Shown here: in pieces, positions 7,747 through 17,682 of the stretch
How positions within the stretch are numbered: the stretch's first letter is position 1
Layout of the letters: each line of letters starts with the position of its first letter
Assembly (NCBI RefSeq): GCF_008831285.2
Contig: NW_022205011.1
Coordinates: 1-26,542 of the forward strand
Length of the DNA: 26,542 nucleotides
Direction of reading: 5' to 3'
Source: Nymphaea colorata
Lineage: Eukaryota; Streptophyta; Magnoliopsida; Nymphaeales; Nymphaeaceae
Translations under genes and position numbers: made by a program
The notes under the pieces: generated by a model
What the model was told of the DNA's origin: nothing
Seen by the model: the letters and a program-made list of their open reading frames with translations, nothing else
Database searches by the model: none

Positions 7747-10700
7747 TCAGCTGATCCTCAAGACCAGCTTGCTTGTCAGTCGCGTGTTCTACAGCTTTAG
7801 CTCCTCCATTCGCCTCTTGTACTCGTCCTTGTAGCGGTAGAAACAGTACTCCTCCTCACGGTAGAGCTGGTTGGCCTTCGCTAGGCTCTTCAGGCACTCC
7901 TCGAAGTTTCCCTTGGCTCCTCGCAGGTCCTCTTCGAGGTGGGATTTTTCTTGCCTTAGCGTCATGTTCTGCAGCTGGACGGTGGATAGCTCTTGGGCGT
8001 GCCGCTTCTTCAGCTCCTCAGAGTCAGCGTGGATCCTCTACAAGTCTCTGATTTGCCCTTTTAGAGCTTCTGTTTCCGTGGCCAGCATCTTGTTCAGCGA
8101 TTGGACTGCCTCCAGCTCTGCGTTTGCACTAGCCAGTTCGTGGATTTTATGCTGGAGAGAATCGATGAGTTTCTGCATCTGTTCCTAGTGTCGTGCCTTG
8201 AGCTCGCATTCCTGAGAGGCCCTCATCGCCTCTTGCTTCAGCTTAGACAGCTATGTGTTCTTGGCCTTGAGTTCATACCTGAAGTAGGTTTGAGCCTGTC
8301 TGTGGGACTCCTTTTCGGTGGCCAGTTTTTCTTCCTCTTCTCTTAGTTCCTCCAGCTTCTTGATGACTTCTGCTCTTAGTTTCTCAATCTCCTGCCTGTT
8401 TTCTTCCTGGTCGATGCACATTTGTTCGTGCCTTTGGATAAGTTCTTCGAAGGTGATGGGCAAGCCGCCGATGTAGTGGCAGGATGGTTTTATCTGCTCT
8501 AAGCTGGCCAGCTCAGCTTCAGCCTAGGCCAGCCTGAGCTTCGTTTGGCCAAGCTCAGCCTATAAGCTGCAGATTGATTCATTCAATCGTTCGTTTTCCC
8601 TGGTGAGTCCAGATACGAGCTCTATCTTTTCCTTTAGCTCTAAGTCAAGCTCCTTCATGGCGTCTAGGTAATCTTTTTCGATGAATTTCGCAAGCTCTTC
8701 GATTTATTCCTTCTGTTTTTCGTTCTATTCTGCCAATTTTTGGATTTAATGCTTCAGCTGGTCGTTTTCCTCCTCCAATCTTTCGATTTCGGTGCTTTCG
8801 CTGTCCTTGCTATCCTGGCTGCATATCGATGCCTGCGTCACCTCGTTGTTGTGGCTGATGTCTGCTCTGAGTAGATCGATGACTTCGTTGAGCCTTATAT
8901 ACTAATCCTTGAGGAACTGAACCTCATTCTTGGCGTTCCGCTATGACTCTTGGAGAGAGAGGTTGCTTTCCTGCAATTTGAAGAGTTGAATGCGGTAGGA
9001 GTCCTCAAGAGCAGCCATCCTTTGGTCGAACTCCTTTTCCCTCTCCTTCATAGCCTCGTACTCCTGCCTCAGTCTATTTTCGTTAGAGATGAGGATGCTC
9101 TTCTTGCTGATATTGTCCACCTCCATCGACTTCACCTCGTAAAACTGAGCCTTGAATTGTTGCTGCTGTTTCTCGTTCAGTGCAGCCAGTTCACAGAACT
9201 TTTTGCGGTAGGACTAGAGGTGTGCCTCCGTGCGCTTCAGTTTCTCGGCCTGTGCCTGCATGATGAGGATCTGCGCTGCTGCGAACTGGAATTTGGACAT
9301 GTTTTATCTGATGGTTTCAATGAAGTTGGCATATGTCTGGTCCTCCTCCGTGTACTTCTTGATCTATGCCCGCAGGAACTAGTTCTCCATCTTCCAGAAG
9401 TTCTTGCCCTCCCTCCCCTATCCCTCGCTGCACTTCTTGAGGCTTCCCATCTCGTGGAAGCGGAGGTTGCGGGTGGGATGCTGCTTCACCTCTGTCTGGA
9501 AGTGGGCCTTCTCCTTCACTTCCTCGCTCTCGTCGCCCTGCTCGTGGATGGTCGACAACTTCTCCTCCCGGCTGGAGCCAAAATCGATCTAGTTTTGAGG
9601 AGTGGCCTCAGGGAAGAACTGAGTTTCGGCCTCCTCGATGAATCCCGGCTAGAAAGAGGTGAAGAAGGTATTGATGGGGGGCGGATACATGAGCCGCTCC
9701 TCCAGCTGCTTCACCTGTATCTGAGACTGCTCCAGCTGTTCTTTACACTACTCATAACATTTAAGAATGGACGCTATCTGTTGCTCCAACTAGCTGATCC
9801 GTTCCTGCTGCGATCTGATCTTCCTCACCAGCTATTCCTCCTTGCCCTCGATTTTCTCGTTAATCTCCACCACGTTCTTAAGGCTCTTCAGTCGCTCGAG
9901 GAAGAGCAGGGTGGAGACGGTTTAGGAAACCCATGCCTTCTGCGAGGAGATCATGCCGATGAAGGTGGTGACTGAGTTGCCGCCGATGCTGTCCTTGAGC
10001 AGCTTCGTGAGGACGGACTAGCGGTAAGGGATGTGGGCAGCTTTGCTCTGCTTGTCGGCGAGCTTGCTGATCACCAGACTCAGAGTAGTCAGGGACTTGT
10101 TGATGCTGCTGGCCTCCTTGAGCGCGCTCCCGGACACCTCAGTCTGCTTCTGCTTCTCGGAGCCAGCGAGGTCGACGAAGTTCAGCTTGGAGTCCCTCAC
10201 CAGGCACCCCTTCTCGTCGTCTACGATCTTAACCTATAAAAAAACAGTGAGGATAGTGTGGGAACGAGAGGAAACCTCATTCATTTTGGTGGATTTGGTT
10301 GATCTCTTCAGCAGTCCTCGCTTTAGCTCCTTGGCGAAGCCTTCCTCGTCGCTGATTTCGGCCGATTCGAGTCCCTCCACATAGAATCCCGACTTGGCTA
10401 GCTCCCTGATGGTGATCTTGCTCTCCTTTTCGGCCAGCAGGTCGCGGATGGCTTCGTTGTAGATCTCCAGGTAGTTGATCTTGAGTGAGAAGTAGTCGAA
10501 CCGGGGACTGTTTTTGAGCTTGCGGATGAGGAGGGCCACGCTGCGCTGCACTAGGCCCTCCTTCGAGCCATTCCCAGTCATCGTGTAGGTCTTGCCCGTC
10601 CCCGTCTGTCCGTACGCGAACAGCGTGCTGTTGAGGCCGTTGAGGGTGTTTTCTACAAGTTCAAAGCCGATGTGTTCAAAGATTTCCTCATCTGTGGCAT

Positions 10701-10833
10701 CGGGCGAGAAGACGTGGTTGAACCTATAGAGCTTATCGCAGCAGTTGAGGACTCCCTCTTCCTCCTTGAAGATGGCATTGGTGGCGGGCGGGCGGATCCT
10801 GATGAAGGTCTTGATGGACGATTCGCTCCTCAT
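7747..10833 (-). CDS. kinesin-like protein, N-terminal motor, 1028 aa
   Basis: A single uninterrupted frame of 1029 codons once UAR is read as Glu; no intron is needed. The motor domain occupies residues 1 to about 345: IRIRPP near the start, P-loop GQTGTGKT (75-82), switch I NEVSSRSH (185-192), switch II DLAGSE (221-226), then INKSL and [18 protein letters not shown], whose Glu272 is a TAG. The rest, about 680 residues, is nearly continuous coiled coil rich in Glu, Gln, Lys and Leu, implying a dimer. A plus-end-directed, ATP-driven microtubule motor is expected from the N-terminal position. The long coiled tail resembles kinesin-12/15-type proteins more than conventional kinesin, but I cannot assign the subfamily. 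Transcribed away from the unknown gene at 10907 and toward the EF-hand gene in the same direction. Confidence 0.93.
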
Positions 10834-10906
10834 CGCTTCAAATTATTATACCGAATACTATTTCGCTATTTTCAGTCACATCAACAAACATACCATCATC
10901 ACAGAC

Positions 10907-11380
10907 TCACAGGTCGAAGATCTCCACCTGCTCGCCCTTCCCCATGTTCTCCTCGATTATCCGGTAGTTCAGCTTGAACTTTTGGTTCCGCAGCCGAAAC
11001 TGCGATTCCGCCTTCTACGTGCGAGCGTGCTGCTCGATCCTGCACTTGAAGAAGGGGAAGTAGGGCTTCACCAGGTCTGTTTTATTTTTTTCCTCGCAGT
11101 TGCTCGACCGGACTGCGGCCTGCGTGTTGGGACGGGAGGTGAAGGCGCTGCGGTAGTCGGTGGTTTTGGGACGCTGCGAGGCCTGCGACTGCATTTTTTC
11201 CTTCTGCTGGAGGAAGCGGAGGTAGGTCTCGAAGTCCTGGAACTCCTCGAGTTGATTGGCCTGTTTGGTGGAGCGGTTGCGGACTGAGCGGACGCGGTGC
11301 GTGTGGGCCTGGGGAAGACTCTGCGCGTGGTTGCTGCGACAGTAGTTGTGGTAGGATCCCTTGGGTGCACCTCCTTGCAT
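10907..11380 (-). CDS. uncharacterised basic protein, 157 aa
   Basis: One exon of 158 codons ending in TGA, with one internal TAG (Glu). The N-terminal third is Arg/His/Asn/Ser-rich (AHTHRVRSVRNRSTKQANQL), followed by a short predicted helix (EEFQDFETYLRFLQQKEKMQ), a Ser/Thr/Pro-rich middle, and a C-terminal segment with alternating charge (FRLRNQKFKLNYRIIEENMG). There is no signal peptide or membrane segment. I know no family. Its GC-rich third positions match the neighbouring genes, supporting it as real. It starts in a divergent spacer with the adaptor-like gene and ends 73 bp upstream of the kinesin start, same strand. Confidence 0.7.
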
Positions 11381-11757
11381 ATAGTTTTATTCGTAACAAT
11401 ATGCGATTATATGCTGCATCCCACCCTCGCAAACTAAGACCGATCAAACAGGGAGGGTGGGCAGTTAAGCAATAATTGGCATGCTTTCTTGGAATGGTCG
11501 ATGCAAATCACATGTAAACTGTTTACGATGCTTTTTGGGTTAAGTTTTATTATGAAACGATGAAGAAGCTAAATGTTAATTTGAATATGAAAAATAATCA
11601 CCATTAAGACTACCAGCGTGCCACAACTGCAAATAAACCACCGATATCCAATGCCCCATCTTCTGGTAATACTTCCTTCATTAAATGGCCGTTTCATGAG
11701 AACTGAAATTCGATGACTGAATTCCCTGTCTTTTGATATATAATATAGGTGAGTGTG
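11381..11757. promoter_or_regulatory. divergent spacer, AT-rich, with inverted repeat
   Basis: This 377-bp gap lies between two divergent gene starts and has no supportable gene. A 9-bp inverted repeat, CCCACCCTC at 11420-11428 and GAGGGTGGG at 11453-11461, encloses a 24-nt loop close to the minus-strand gene. The rest is AT-rich. Promoters for both genes are presumably here. Confidence 0.45.
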
Positions 11758-14700
11758 ATGGCAACGGAGGAGAAGGTGCGATTCGAGCTGGAGGAGTACT
11801 ACGACGTGCTCATGTCGGCCAACATCAAGGAGAAGCTGAAGCCTTTCGTCCGCCAATTCAAGAAGAAGAACATGTAACTTTGCGGATACGCAGTCCCTTC
11901 ATCTACGAGACACTCGTCAACACGATCCAAGTTATCACCGGAAAGCACGAAATCCCACTGATGAAGTTCAACGCCCTCATGGCCACCAAACTCTTCTTCG
12001 ATACCGGTGAATACGTCCCAGTGGTCCTCATCGAGATCTACCTCCTGCCCATCATCTTCGAAATCGCCCACTACCGCATCCAGAAGCGCTCCGAGGAAGG
12101 ACTCACGCTCTACTTCACCGAAAAGGGCGGCTTCGATCCCACCAAGGAGATGAAGCGCATCGGGTTCAACTACGTTCTCCTCGCCATTGAGTTCGTCTTC
12201 ATGTCCGCACAGGTCAAGCCCTACCGCAACCTCGAAAATCAGGAACTCAAAGAAGACTCCAACTTCGTGAAGGTGTCCAGGATACTGCAGGAGAAGGGCC
12301 TAAGGGAAATATAAAACTACAAATTCTATATTCCTTCCTACGTCAACCAAACCCGCAAAAAATATTTAAAGCGGCTCTCGAAGCTGAACGCTGAGGAGTA
12401 CACTGACTTCTTTCTCAAGATTATCTGTGACTAGATGAACCTCAACAAGAAAGCGGAGCTGGACATAAAGAAGCTCTTCGTCTTCGGCGATGCCTACATC
12501 ACCATTCCCTTGATGCACATCTGCGAGGACGAACTCACCAACATGGAGACTAACTTCGTCAACAAGAAGAAGTACCTGATCCTGATCGGCGACTTCATGA
12601 AACTGGGTGATATATACGCAGTCCTCATCATCACGCGCTCCACCTTCCTCGAAAATATATTCAGTAGGGTGCAGAAAGTCAAGGGCGAGACTGGTTTTGA
12701 AGCGGGATAGGGCATATACCCGGAAGTGTAGGCCTCAAAGGCAGATAAGAAAGAGTTCTATATTTAATTCCTGAAACATATCGAGCTGTGGGCTCACTGC
12801 CACCCCGTCGACGAAGAGGGCGAGCCTACTGACGCCAAAAAAATATTCTAAATTTTGAAAAACCAAAGAAAATTTGTGTTCCCCTCCAACATCCTCATCA
12901 ACAAGATAAGAACTGAAATGGAGGAGAACTTGAAGCTCAACCAAAAAAGGAACTAAAAATTGATAAAGCTCGTTGATGAAAACAGCTCAGATTACAATAA
13001 AGGCAAAATAAACTCATCCTTCAGGGAATCTAAATTAAGCAAGGGAAGCGAAGGCCTCAAGGTAAACAGCTACATCTAATTCGACTAGCTTTAGGAAATG
13101 GTGATATAAGCCAAGAAGAAGCTCAACCTAATCATCTAGAAGAACAAGATCGACGAAACCATCAAGGGCCTTGAGAAGTTCAAGCTCTTCTGGGAAAGCA
13201 ACGCCGAGAAGAACGAAATCGAAGCTGACGAATCCGGCGACATCTAGATCGTCCTGGAAGAGGGAGACCTATGTGCCAAAGTAATCGAAATGGTGCTCCC
13301 TGTCTACAAGCTCTACTCCAAAGGCATTATCTCCTTCGACGAGTATAAGGACAGAGTGGACTTGCTCATGAAAAAGGAAGCTGAAGAATCGGCTATCAAA
13401 GAGACATCGTTCTAAAATGGGCTTCCTCTGCAGCCAGAAAAAAGCTAGACTGTGGAGAAGTTCGAAGACTATTATGAAAAGTCGTCACTAAGCGAGCTGC
13501 AAAGCAACATCAAACGTTCCGAGCTTTCTGCAAAGCCAAGCCAAAACCAAATCATAGAAGAGCCTTCCAAGGAAGAACAGAGCTCAGCTCGCCAGGACAA
13601 TCTGCCAAACCTTCAGCACAGCGACAGACTAAGCGAAGTCTCACGCAAATCAGAAGAAAGAAAAGAGGAAAGCAACATTAGCTTCCAAGAGGAAAGCGCT
13701 GCATCTTCGAAATCCAACCTCAAAAAGATATCCGAGAAGGAAAGCCTTAAGTCCGAGTCTTTCCTGTAGGAGCAATCTTTCCAAAGGAACTCTTTCGTGA
13801 AGCGGTAGCCTTTGTTCACTCTCCGGAAGAAGGAAAGTGTGCTGAAGCAATAGTCGAGCATTCGTTAGAGCATGGTAAGTGAGAAGGAAAAGAGCAGGAG
13901 CAACCGTAGCAATCGAAGCGGATTCAGCAACAAAAGAATACTAAACGCAAGGAGCAAATCCCCCTCTTCCCGGCTGCGTTCTAAACTGTCAAATTAGTCC
14001 CAATCAGTGCTGTCGAATGAATCGGTCAACTACAAGGACGCTATCGGCAAGACTCCTCGCAAGGACTACGAAGACTACTATAACTAATCAAAGGAGTCCT
14101 TCATCAGCTCCCAAAACAGCATCGCTGAGCACATCAACAACAAAAAACCTTCGAACATACCTTCCGAAGATATCGAATCGATCAAGCTCAACGAATCCAT
14201 CTCAATCAACAGAGAACCCACGCATAAGTAGAAATATGGGAAAGTGTATGCGCTGACCAGCAACAATGAAGATTATTATGGCATACACTAGGATCGGTAT
14301 AAATAGTCACAGCTTTCCAAAAGATCTTCAAAACTGCGAGCAGGCAACAGCTAGCTGTCCCAAGGGAAGCAGAACTCAAAGGTATTTAACAAAAGCGAAA
14401 ACAGCATGAGGAACAACAGCTAAAACAGGTAAAATAACTATACTTAATCCATCATCTCGGCTTATTAAAGCAATATAGATAGGAGGTAAGCGGAAAGCAG
14501 CAAAATACAGTCATCTAAACTCAACCTGAACAACAACAATCCCACCAAATACCAAAACATTCTATATCCTACAACAAACACTCCCGCATTCGCCTTACTG
14601 GCTAAGTATGAGGAATAATAATCCGCTATACACTAGCCTGAATTCAATCCCCTCTTGCACTCCTTCCACGAGGAAAGGTCAATCGAAATTACCAATCCCA

Positions 14701-15977
14701 GCAAGATTAGCAGCTTTAGAGACTGCTTTTAAATCAACAACTAAATCATACTGGCAGAAGAGGGAAAGGAGAAGCTTCTCAAGTTCACAAAAACTGGCAA
14801 AATCACCAATTTCATCTAAAATGCATATCCCAAACAAACGCCCAGAAATAGCACCATAGTGGATATCATCAGTGAAAGAAATGCAAAAAAGTCCATATAA
14901 TCCTACAGGAACTTGCGTGAAAAGTCTCGAGCTACATAGAACCTTTCATAGCGAATGAAGTCACTGGAATCTTTCAACAAGAACATGCGCATGAAGATCC
15001 TAGTGAAGAACCAGGAGAGCAAAAACCATCTATCCAGGAACGATGAGTCAGGAAGAGTGAATTTGCTGAAGAACAGCAGGGGGAAAGGCAGCGAACCAGT
15101 GTCCTTCTACAACGACACTGAAAGCTCCCACCAGCAGAGCTAGGCTAACTTGAAAAGCGACGCCGGAGATGTGACTAATAATGCTTTGGATCTCAACGTA
15201 TCGAGGCTGATCAATCCCAAGATCTACAACCACTACTTCCCAGTCAACAAGTCTGACAAGCTGAAGAAATGCATGCTGAAGTCCAAGAGCCTCCTCATCA
15301 AGAACGACTAATTCTAAATCGGCTGCGTCACCAACAAGAGAGAGAAGAGCCTGGAGATTTCGCTCTTCGTGACGCCGCTCAAGGACACCATCGAGGACAT
15401 CAAACTGAGCATGATGCACGACCACAACTTGCATGTCAAACTGTATGCCCAGTCCATCGACCACATTAAAGTCAATCAGCAGGAGTACATTAACATTGAG
15501 TTCCAAGTCGAAAACGTTCCCTACGTCATTCCCACTCTCAGCTTCAAGTTCAAGACCAACCACAATTACTCGCACAACCACCTCCTCATCTCTATCCCTC
15601 TCAGCTTCAATAAATTCTTCGCCTTTCACCCCGTCAAAGAGGAAAGCCTATTCAGGCCAAAGGGCAAAGGCGGCGCCGATATCATCTCAATTTAGGACTT
15701 TAAGCACAGTCCTAAGCTCATCAACAGCGATAGGATCAAATAATCCCTCGCCAATTTCGAGCTGCTTAAGAAGTAAAACAGAGTCTCTTACTACGGTTGC
15801 GAGGCGTACTTCAAGGGAAAGATCTTCATATTGAAATTCGCAGTGACAGACAAGGGTTACATGAGTCTCTAGGGCAAGAATATGACTGGCGATCACAAAA
15901 ACACAAAATTTCTATAGTTTCTGCTGGTCACCTACCGATAGATATTCTAGTACACAAAGAAGGAGAAGCCAAAGTGA
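11758..15977 (+). CDS. large protein with AP-2 alpha-appendage-like C-terminus, 1399 aa
   Basis: Exons 11758-11873 and 11894-15977 give 1400 codons with no TGA before the stop. Three regions are visible. Residues 1 to about 400 are folded and helical (FIYETLVNTIQVITGKHEIP, EYVPVVLIEIYLLPIIFEIA), loosely recalling VHS/ENTH or HEAT helices. Residues about 400-1150 are low complexity, rich in Ser, Asn, Lys and UAR-encoded Glu, probably disordered. Residues about 1150-1399 resemble the bilobed ear of AP-2 alpha adaptin: FEIGCVTNKREKSLEISLFV, an IEFQVENVPYVIPTLSFKFK strand set, PLSFNKFFAFHP, then a platform-like end (YYGCEAYFKGKIFILKFAVT, KFLEFLLVTYRELFEY). Such ears recruit accessory proteins to clathrin coats on membranes. 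The whole could be a monomeric vesicle adaptor analogous to GGA, but with an alpha-type ear. The ear call is moderate and the N-terminal call weak. Confidence 0.72.
11874..11893 (+). other. intron, 20 nt, GT-AG
   Basis: gtaactttgcggatacgcag; joins QFKKKN to IPFIYETLV. A at position 15. Confidence 0.85.
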
Positions 15978-16052
15978 TTTATTTTCAATTAATATATGCA
16001 ATATACCATTCTGGAAGCCATTATAATTAAAGGATATAAATTTATTAATCCA

Positions 16053-17646
16053 ATGTAAGTTAGTGTCCAGACTGATAGGAAGAAAAAGCCATAACTTGCC
16101 CCTCTCACCAACGTAGCACCGCTTCCGGAAGTCCAAGAGGAAGATGAGAAGTAAAGGTAACGCGCTTTCCATTTAGAGAGAGAAAAATAAAGAAATTGAC
16201 GCTGATAAACAGAGAACTAATCGAAACGCTGAAGAGACAAAACGAAGAACTGACCAAAAAGATCAACAAACAGAAGCTGAAAGTGGGCCGGTCCGTTGAA
16301 AGAGCCGAAAGCCCAGGACGAAATCTGGAAAAAGAGAAAAAGTAGCTTGCCAACGCCTACAAACAGATCGAAATGTATAAAAACGTTCTCAAGGATCTGA
16401 AGGCCAAGGAAATATCCACGTAGTCTGCCGATAAGTATCCCTTCCCTAAACAGACTCAACCAGCTCGAAAATAAGATCAAGTATGAGGACAGCACTATCG
16501 ACAAACTGCAGAAGGAACTCAAATACGTTAAGAACATCAAGGACCAACAGGAAAAAGAATTGCATTTATATGAAAACCAAGACGTAAAGGCATCCGTGGG
16601 AGAGCTTTAGGAGGAACTCAAAAATCTGAAGGAAAAACTAAAGCAAGCCAAAAAACAAACCAAGAAACGAGAGGAAATGGCTCTCAAGCAGCACTCCTAT
16701 TTTATTGAGCTCGAAAAGACACTGCGCAAGCATAACGATGAATACTACCCTGGACTAACAGTAATCAAGCCCAAAAAGGAAAAGACTGCACACGATGGCG
16801 AAGAAATCACCGAAAGGTAGTGGCAGGTGGTGAAGGCTCAGCTCGCAGAACTCAAAAAGAACCACGAAGAGAACAACAAGAAGATAGAGCAGCTGACCAG
16901 GATGAGGAACAAGGAGATCAAATCATTTGAAGATAACGAGATAAGACTGAGGGAAAAGCAGAGAAAACTGCAAACTCTGAAGGCGAAGATGGCAGAACTT
17001 GCCAAGCTGGTTGCTTCCGAAAAGGAGGAAAAGCACGAGAAGAAGAGATCCAGCGTCGAAGAGGGGACGAAGGAGAGTACGAAGGAGTCATCCAAAACGG
17101 CAAGAAAGTCTTCAAAGCAAAGAATTCCTAGCACGAGAGAGAAGTGAAGCGGTGGATCATCCCTCAAGGCTACGTCCAGGAAAAGGGCAAAATCTTGCCA
17201 GACTCTATCTTCTTCTCGGATAAATCTGAGCTGAGGAACACCAAGAAGTCCAAGATCATCAAGATCCACGTTTGGGCAGACTCTGCTGGCTTTCCTGCTC
17301 TCTGCCAGTTCTTCTACCAGTCGGAGTAGGCAAAGATCATCGCAGGCATCATCCCCTTTTCCTTGGGAGACCTCCAGAACCTAGAAGATAGGTTCATCGA
17401 ATACAAGTAGGGGGACTATTTGGCGAAGATCCAAGGAAAGATAAACGAGGGATTAATAACAAGCTTGACCTTCGTCTCCAAGTTCGGCAAAAATAAGTGT
17501 TTAATACCAACGGACTAGGCTAAGACTGGAAATTCTAACCAAGGCCAAACTAGATCCCCACTTGCATGTTCGGATCGACCATCAAGGACGCTTCCGACAA
17601 GATCAGGCTCTGCTACATCGGGTGCGAATTTATAGAGGACTGGTGA
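16053..17646 (+). CDS. coiled-coil protein with C-terminal jacalin-like lectin domain, 504 aa
   Basis: Five exons (16053-16156, 16177-16434, 16454-17052, 17073-17498, 17519-17646) give 505 codons with a TGA stop. Residues about 35-320 are long coiled coil (ELIETLKRQNEELTKKINKQ, QLTRMRNKEIKSFEDNEIRL). From about 355 to the end the pattern follows a jacalin-type beta-prism: KSKIIKIHVWAD, FFYQ, FIEYKEGDYLAKIQGKINEG, ITSLTFVSKFGKN, EIPTCMFG, DKIRLCYIGCEF. Jacalin domains bind sugars, but the usual C-terminal sugar-loop Gly-Asp pattern is not clear, so binding is uncertain. No signal peptide: an intracellular protein is likely. The exon 3-4 junction is the weak point: it needs a GC-AG intron. Without it the coiled coil would end at TGA 17145 and the lectin part would lack a start. 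The stop lies 36 bp from that of the convergent kinase gene. Confidence 0.7.
16157..16176 (+). other. intron, 20 nt, GT-AG
   Basis: gtaacgcgctttccatttag; avoids an in-frame TGA and opens the coiled-coil frame. A at position 15. Confidence 0.8.
16435..16453 (+). other. intron, 19 nt, GT-AG
   Basis: gtatcccttccctaaacag; 19 nt is needed to join ESADK to LNQLENKIKYED. Confidence 0.7.
17053..17072 (+). other. probable intron, 20 nt, GC-AG
   Basis: gcgtcgaagaggggacgaag joins KKRS to REYEGVIQNGKKVF. It has the right length, phase and A15. A 23-nt GT-AG alternative (17055-17077) also restores the frame. Confidence 0.55.
17499..17518 (+). other. intron, 20 nt, GT-AG
   Basis: gtttaataccaacggactag; joins FGKNK to CEDWKFEPRPNEIPT. 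The A sits at position 16 rather than 15. Confidence 0.75.
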
Positions 17647-17682
17647 GGAAATAGGTGATTGGTTTATAGTTGATATGGCGAA

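Noticed and set aside
8950-9975. 341-codon plus-strand open frame
   Set aside because: Antisense shadow of the kinesin coiled coil; Leu/His-rich composition typical of reverse-complemented Glu/Gln codons.
15048-15629. 193-codon minus-strand open frame
   Set aside because: Antisense to the ear-like domain of the 11758-15977 gene; Val/Asp/Leu-rich shadow composition.
17144-17646. Separate lectin-like gene starting near 17144
   Set aside because: The frame stays protein-like upstream of any start codon and connects to the coiled-coil frame with a 20-nt intron, so one gene is preferred.
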